In this document: positions 60,373 through 64,000 of the stretch, one piece after another
Position numbering within the stretch: the first letter of the stretch is position 1
How the letters are laid out: the number at the start of each line of letters is the position of its first letter
Assembly: GCA_024449915.1 (NCBI GenBank)
Contig: JAMZAV010000167.1
Coordinates: 806,001 to 870,000 of the forward strand
Direction of reading: 5' to 3'
DNA length: 64,000 bases
DNA from: Sweltsa coloradensis
Taxonomy: Eukaryota; Arthropoda; Insecta; Plecoptera; Chloroperlidae
The notes under the pieces: model-generated
Told to the model about the DNA's origin: nothing
What the model saw: only the letters and a program-made list of their open reading frames with translations
Databases searched by the model: none
Translations under genes and position numbers: made by a program

Positions 60373-60559
60373 TGTACCATAGAATAGAAAACAAAAATGT
60401 CAAGCCAAGAATGATAACAGTAACTTTATTACTTTCACAATGCGTTTCTTCTCTCCAATATATTACTCGCAACATAATTGTACTGAACGTAGCATCAAAT
60501 GTTTACAATTAATGTATGTTTTGTTAAGTAACAGATGCTGATTAACAAGTAGTCATAAA

Positions 60560-62506
60560 TCCAACCAAATACAAAATTTTGTAAAAAAAAAAAAAAAAAC
60601 GGCAGCCAAGCTCTCCTTCAAAAGTCTTCGGCTGTGAATGCTGTGAGATATAGAAGTTGAGCAAAGCTTTTTATTCTTTCTCCCTAGTTTCGCTTTGAAA
60701 ATAAGTAAGATCATTTCGCCTGTTGACGAGCGCCAAGCCAACGATTTTTGTGGTAAAAAAGTAACATTTTTAAACTCGAAATCATAAAAAAATGGCTTGG
60801 CCATTGAATTTGGTTCATGGCCAAGATTTTTTTTATGATTTTGAGTATTAGAATTTTACTTTTTTACCACAAAAATCGTTGGCTTGGCGCTCGTCAACAG
60901 GCGAAATGATCTTACTTATTTTCAAAGCGAAACTAGGGAGAAAGAATAAAAAGCTTGGCTCAACTTCTATATCTCACAGCATTCACAGCCGAAGACTTTT
61001 GAAGGAGATCTTGGCTGCCGTTTTTTTTTTTTTTACAAATTTTTGTATTTGGTTGAATATTACATCTTTTTGTTGTTCGTTTGCTATTAAGGTGTGAATG
61101 ATGGACTCTCGAAATCATAAAAAAATTCTTGGCCATGAACCAAATTCAATGGCCAAGCCATTTTTTTTTTATTTCGAGTTTAAAATTTTTACTTGTTTAC
61201 CACAAAAATCGTTGGCTTGGCGCTCGTCAACAGGCGAAATGATCTTACTTATTTTCAAAGCGAAACTAGGGAGACAGAATAAAAGCTTGGCTCATCTTCT
61301 ATATCTCACAGCATTCACAGCCGAAAACCTTTTGAAGGAGAGCTTGGCTGCCGTTTTTTTTTTTTTTTTTACAAATTTTTGAATTTGGTTGAATATTACA
61401 TCTTTTTGTCGTCCGTTTGCTATCAAGGTGTGAATGATGGACTTTGAATGATTAAATTTGTTAAGTTCAAAGTTGTTTTCTGACATTTTTAGGCTCACGG
61501 TCCCCCCAAAGATACCCCTTGTGTTTTAAACACTAGATATTTATAATGGTTAAGAGCATGTTTAATTTCAAGCTTGTACAAATTACTACGCCTGAGTTAT
61601 TACGCGTTTTGATTTTGATTTTGATTTTCCTCGGTCCCAATTGCCCGATTTTGGTTATATGAGGTACATCTGAGTGTGGCCCAAGTTTCAAAGTTCTAAG
61701 ATGAACCGTTTTCTCAGTATAGCAAATTATTCATAAGAGTACAGAATTACTTACTTTGATAATTTTAATTTTCTCCGGTACCCGTTACCCAATTTTGCTT
61801 TCCATATTCAAAAGTGATAAAGAATGAGAGATATCAAAATGTATTCCACGTTTGAAACATCTCAGTTGTAGCGTTTTCTTTGAATGATTCATTTCTTAAA
61901 GTTCAGATATTATGTTTTTTGTCATTTTTGGGCCCATGGTTATCCCCAAATTTAGCCCCTTGTGTTTTGGACGCAAGATATTTATAATGGTTAATAGCAT
62001 GTTTAATTTCAAGTTTGTACAAATTACCACGCCTTGGTAATTACGCGTTTTGATTATCATCCAAATTTTGATTTTCTCCTGTCCCTGTTACCCGATTTTG
62101 GTTTTGAAAGCAAACGTCACTGCGTCTGAAGTACATCTAAGTGTGGTCCAAGTTTCATAGTTCTAAGATTTACCGTTTTCTCTGTAGGCTAAATTAATCT
62201 CCGCGGAGAACTAGCTAGCCAGCCAGCCACCCACCCACCCAGCCACCAGCCAGCCGAAAGGAATTTGACGATGTTGAGAGCCTTTTTTAACACAGAACGA
62301 GTTGTCGGATCGGGTTGATTTTTTTTTTGGTATGTCATGGACCACATACCAGGTCATATACCGAGTTTCAAGATTGTAACTCTTTCGGGGCGGCGTGTGC
62401 AGATAGCTGAAAACCCCCCAACTCTCGTAGCTGTATATAGGGCTGGAGTTCGTGGTGCCCAAGCAGTCGCATGCGCTTGTCTGCCGGGCGACGACCGTCG
62501 CCCTAG
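60560..62506 (+). mobile_element. Family B repeat, copy 2 (inverted relative to copy 1)
   Basis: Matches the reverse complement of 10192-12290 without the SINE. It ends with hairpin GGGCGAC-GACC-GTCGCCC (62486-62503) and CTAG (62503-62506) followed by AT, as in copy 1. From the left it consists of a long foldback (60598-61036), a second foldback arm (61098-61376), the AT-rich body with acgcgttttgatt repeats, the GGCT/GGGT-type minisatellite in complement, and the hairpin end. It carries no coding sequence. Confidence 0.7.
60598..61036. repeat. Long foldback palindrome in family B
   Basis: The left arm starts with an A run and cggcagccaagctctccttc. It runs through tcggctgtgaatgctgtgag, ttcgcctgttgacgagcgcc and aaactcgaaatcat to about 60793. 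The right arm is the reverse complement and ends ggctgccg plus a T run at 61036. The arms are about 200 bp with a small spacer containing ggccattgaatttggttcatggcc, itself palindromic. Another right-type arm lies at 61098-61376, and one arm survives in copy 1 (12020-12290). The four open frames of 60-123 codons in these arms are the same sequence read repeatedly and are not genes. Confidence 0.85.
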
Positions 62507-62611
62507 ATTGAACTAGACAATAAAAATTATTTCTAATAATTTACAAAATAATTACAGAAACCAATTGTTATACACAGGTCATGTAGCCAGAATCTATTTA
62601 ACATAATTTTG

Positions 62612-62670
62612 AAAAAAAAAATTACAGTTTATCCTATTCAGTAAAAAAAACTGATTTACAAAGGAGGACA
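62612..62670 (-). mobile_element. Truncated retroelement 3' end, tail type 2, copy 3
   Basis: On the minus strand ttgtcctcctttgtaaatca, then gtttttt-actgaataggataaac and an A/T tail. Same 3' end as at 38181 and 50995. It lies about 100 bp outside the family B end. Confidence 0.7.
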
Positions 62671-62754
62671 ATATTTCTAACAATTCAAGAAAAACCATAA
62701 ATCAATACTAATTATTATTGTAGTAAAGTTCAACACAAATCACTCGTGAGTGCA

Positions 62755-62860
62755 ATATTGAGTTAGAAAAGGGTACTGGGTTTGACTCTCAGTCGCTGTT
62801 ATTTAGGCATTTAAACTCGGTTTTATAACCTCGATATGCCTAAAAGTCCACATCTTTCAA
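62755..62860 (+). mobile_element. Possible decayed SINE fragment with hairpin
   Basis: A B-box-like gggtttgactc is followed by a 9-bp perfect inverted repeat TTTAGGCAT/ATGCCTAAA around a 24-base loop. The layout (B box, then stem) parallels the SINE at 11.2 kb, but no sequence match or A box is visible. Confidence 0.3.
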
Positions 62861-62869
62861 CAATGTTGA

Positions 62870-64000
62870 AAGAGATGATGAGTCGATGATATCTATTTCA
62901 AGTAATGTGTGCATTTATTTAATGTCAATCATATTGTGCAGATGTTAAAAAGTAGTAATTTAGGATTAATGGTTGTCGGCTGCGAGTGTATTCGTGCTTA
63001 TTATTGGTAAATAACGTATATAATTATCAGTTATAAATACGAATTTACAAATGATGACCATGCACAAAGCTGCATAACACAAGAATATACACTATGAATA
63101 CGATATACGTTAAATAAATAAATACAATCATAACACAATGCATTAATGATTTTCTCAAACCATTCACTTACAGTTTCGTTATGTATGTATTTGTTATTTT
63201 TATTTTGGATGGCGTGTTTTATTTGTATGTGTATTAATATCCTATGCGTGTACCATGCAATACATGTCATTGTAATTGAATTAAATAAATAAAGAGTAAA
63301 TGAACTAACACAACAAAAAACTGATGTGATAAATGACACGTGATGTCAAAACTTAAGCAAGGATTCGAAATCGAAAATAAGGAGCCATGGTTTACCTGGC
63401 CATTGAACCACAACCACTTCGCCAGTATACCCACTTGCAAAGAGCATCACAAGACGAGTCGCTCTTATGAGTGAGTGACGTAAGAAATAAAACCGCAGAC
63501 TACGCAATTCCCGAGTTACGAAGTCTTCCCGGTTCAAGGGGAGTCTCAGAGTCACCCATCTCACGTGAACCGAACTTATCCTAATGACGAACAAATATAA
63601 CGAACATAAATACGACAAGGGAGCGACCAATTACTCGTCTCTGGGCGGGAAATACGGGTGACAGGTCTTATCTGCGCTGGTTTAACGATGGCGGTTCTGA
63701 TATAACGAGGACGCGTGGCTAGATCGTCGTGCTTTAGATGCGTAAGATGAGGTTTCTGCACTCGGTAGGACAGTGCGAGAAGATATTGTGGAGTGATCAG
63801 GACGAGACAGTGAAGCAGCAACGCTGTAACAATGCACAGACTATATTACTTGTGAGTCCGAGAAACATGGCTACCCCATAGATGTAGGTCCTGCTGTACC
63901 AACTACAGAAAAAAACACCGTGAACATTTTCTTGTATTTGCTTCTACACTCCTTTATCTACTACCTATATGAAAGGATTAATGGTTTTATATGGTTTCTT
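62870..64000. other. AT-rich noncoding stretch to window end
   Basis: No gene recognised. taaataaataaa tails near 63110 and 63282 suggest old retroelement ends. Short minus-strand frames near 63346-63821 show no family resemblance. Confidence 0.45.

Noticed and set aside
60553..61498. Set of similar 60-94 codon ORFs sharing KSLAWRSSTGEMILLIFKAK, with another at 11973-12344
   Set aside because: They are the same foldback arm of family B read on alternating strands. The conservation reflects repeat copies and palindromy, not protein selection.

Overview
The window looks like AT-rich, gene-poor, repeat-dense nuclear DNA from an invertebrate animal, most likely an arthropod and perhaps a hemimetabolous insect. 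I base this on three things. It has short spliceosomal-type introns, several tRNA-derived SINEs and LINE tails of the (TAAA)n type, and many layered non-autonomous DNA transposons. There is no sign of bacterial gene organisation: no operons, ribosome binding sites or long ORFs. The longest open frames are under 150 codons, and most are chance frames inside repeats. The insect assignment rests partly on remembered SINE motifs and is tentative.

Layout. 1-5.3 kb: unique AT-rich DNA with one GC-rich repeat fragment. 5.3-9.4 kb: a tandem array of repeat family A (CTAG plus hairpin end), interrupted by a 748-bp inverted-repeat element and containing two large palindromes; the 7.1-9.2 kb part looks like badly called sequence. 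10.2-12.3 kb: repeat family B, carrying a SINE insertion that was itself partly duplicated. 17.1 kb: a tRNA-derived SINE. 17.6-18.25 kb: two exons and a 97-bp intron of a decayed host-type gene with a C-terminal cysteine cluster. 19.5 kb: mirrored ATT/AAT arrays. 22.2-28.6 kb: a decayed CR1-like LINE on the minus strand, with recognisable SGNH-esterase (ORF1), endonuclease and reverse transcriptase (ORF2) pieces. 29.1 kb: a small intact ORF with a SAP-like motif. 31.0, 48.1, 50.7 and 59.6 kb: four copies of family C, a CTAG-ending element with subterminal inverted repeats and internal tandem units. 39.65-41.6 kb: a second family A array, holding a 421-bp transposon with a perfect 8-bp target duplication. 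41.9 and 42.3 kb: two small MITEs. 46.5 kb: a 70-bp-period minisatellite. 58.95-60.37 kb: a hAT-type element with a perfect 8-bp target duplication, into which a family C copy has inserted. 60.6-62.5 kb: a second family B copy, inverted relative to the first.

How the parts relate. I found no intact protein-coding gene that I can name. The window is a record of nested transposition. The clearest inference is that families A, B and C share one 3' end design (GC-rich hairpin or stem, then CTAG), and C also has asymmetric subterminal inverted repeats and an apparent T|T target. That is the anatomy expected of Helitron/Helentron-type rolling-circle non-autonomous elements. A and B also share subterminal sequence, so they probably used the same transposase source, which is not in this window. 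I did not find a new multi-gene biological system here.
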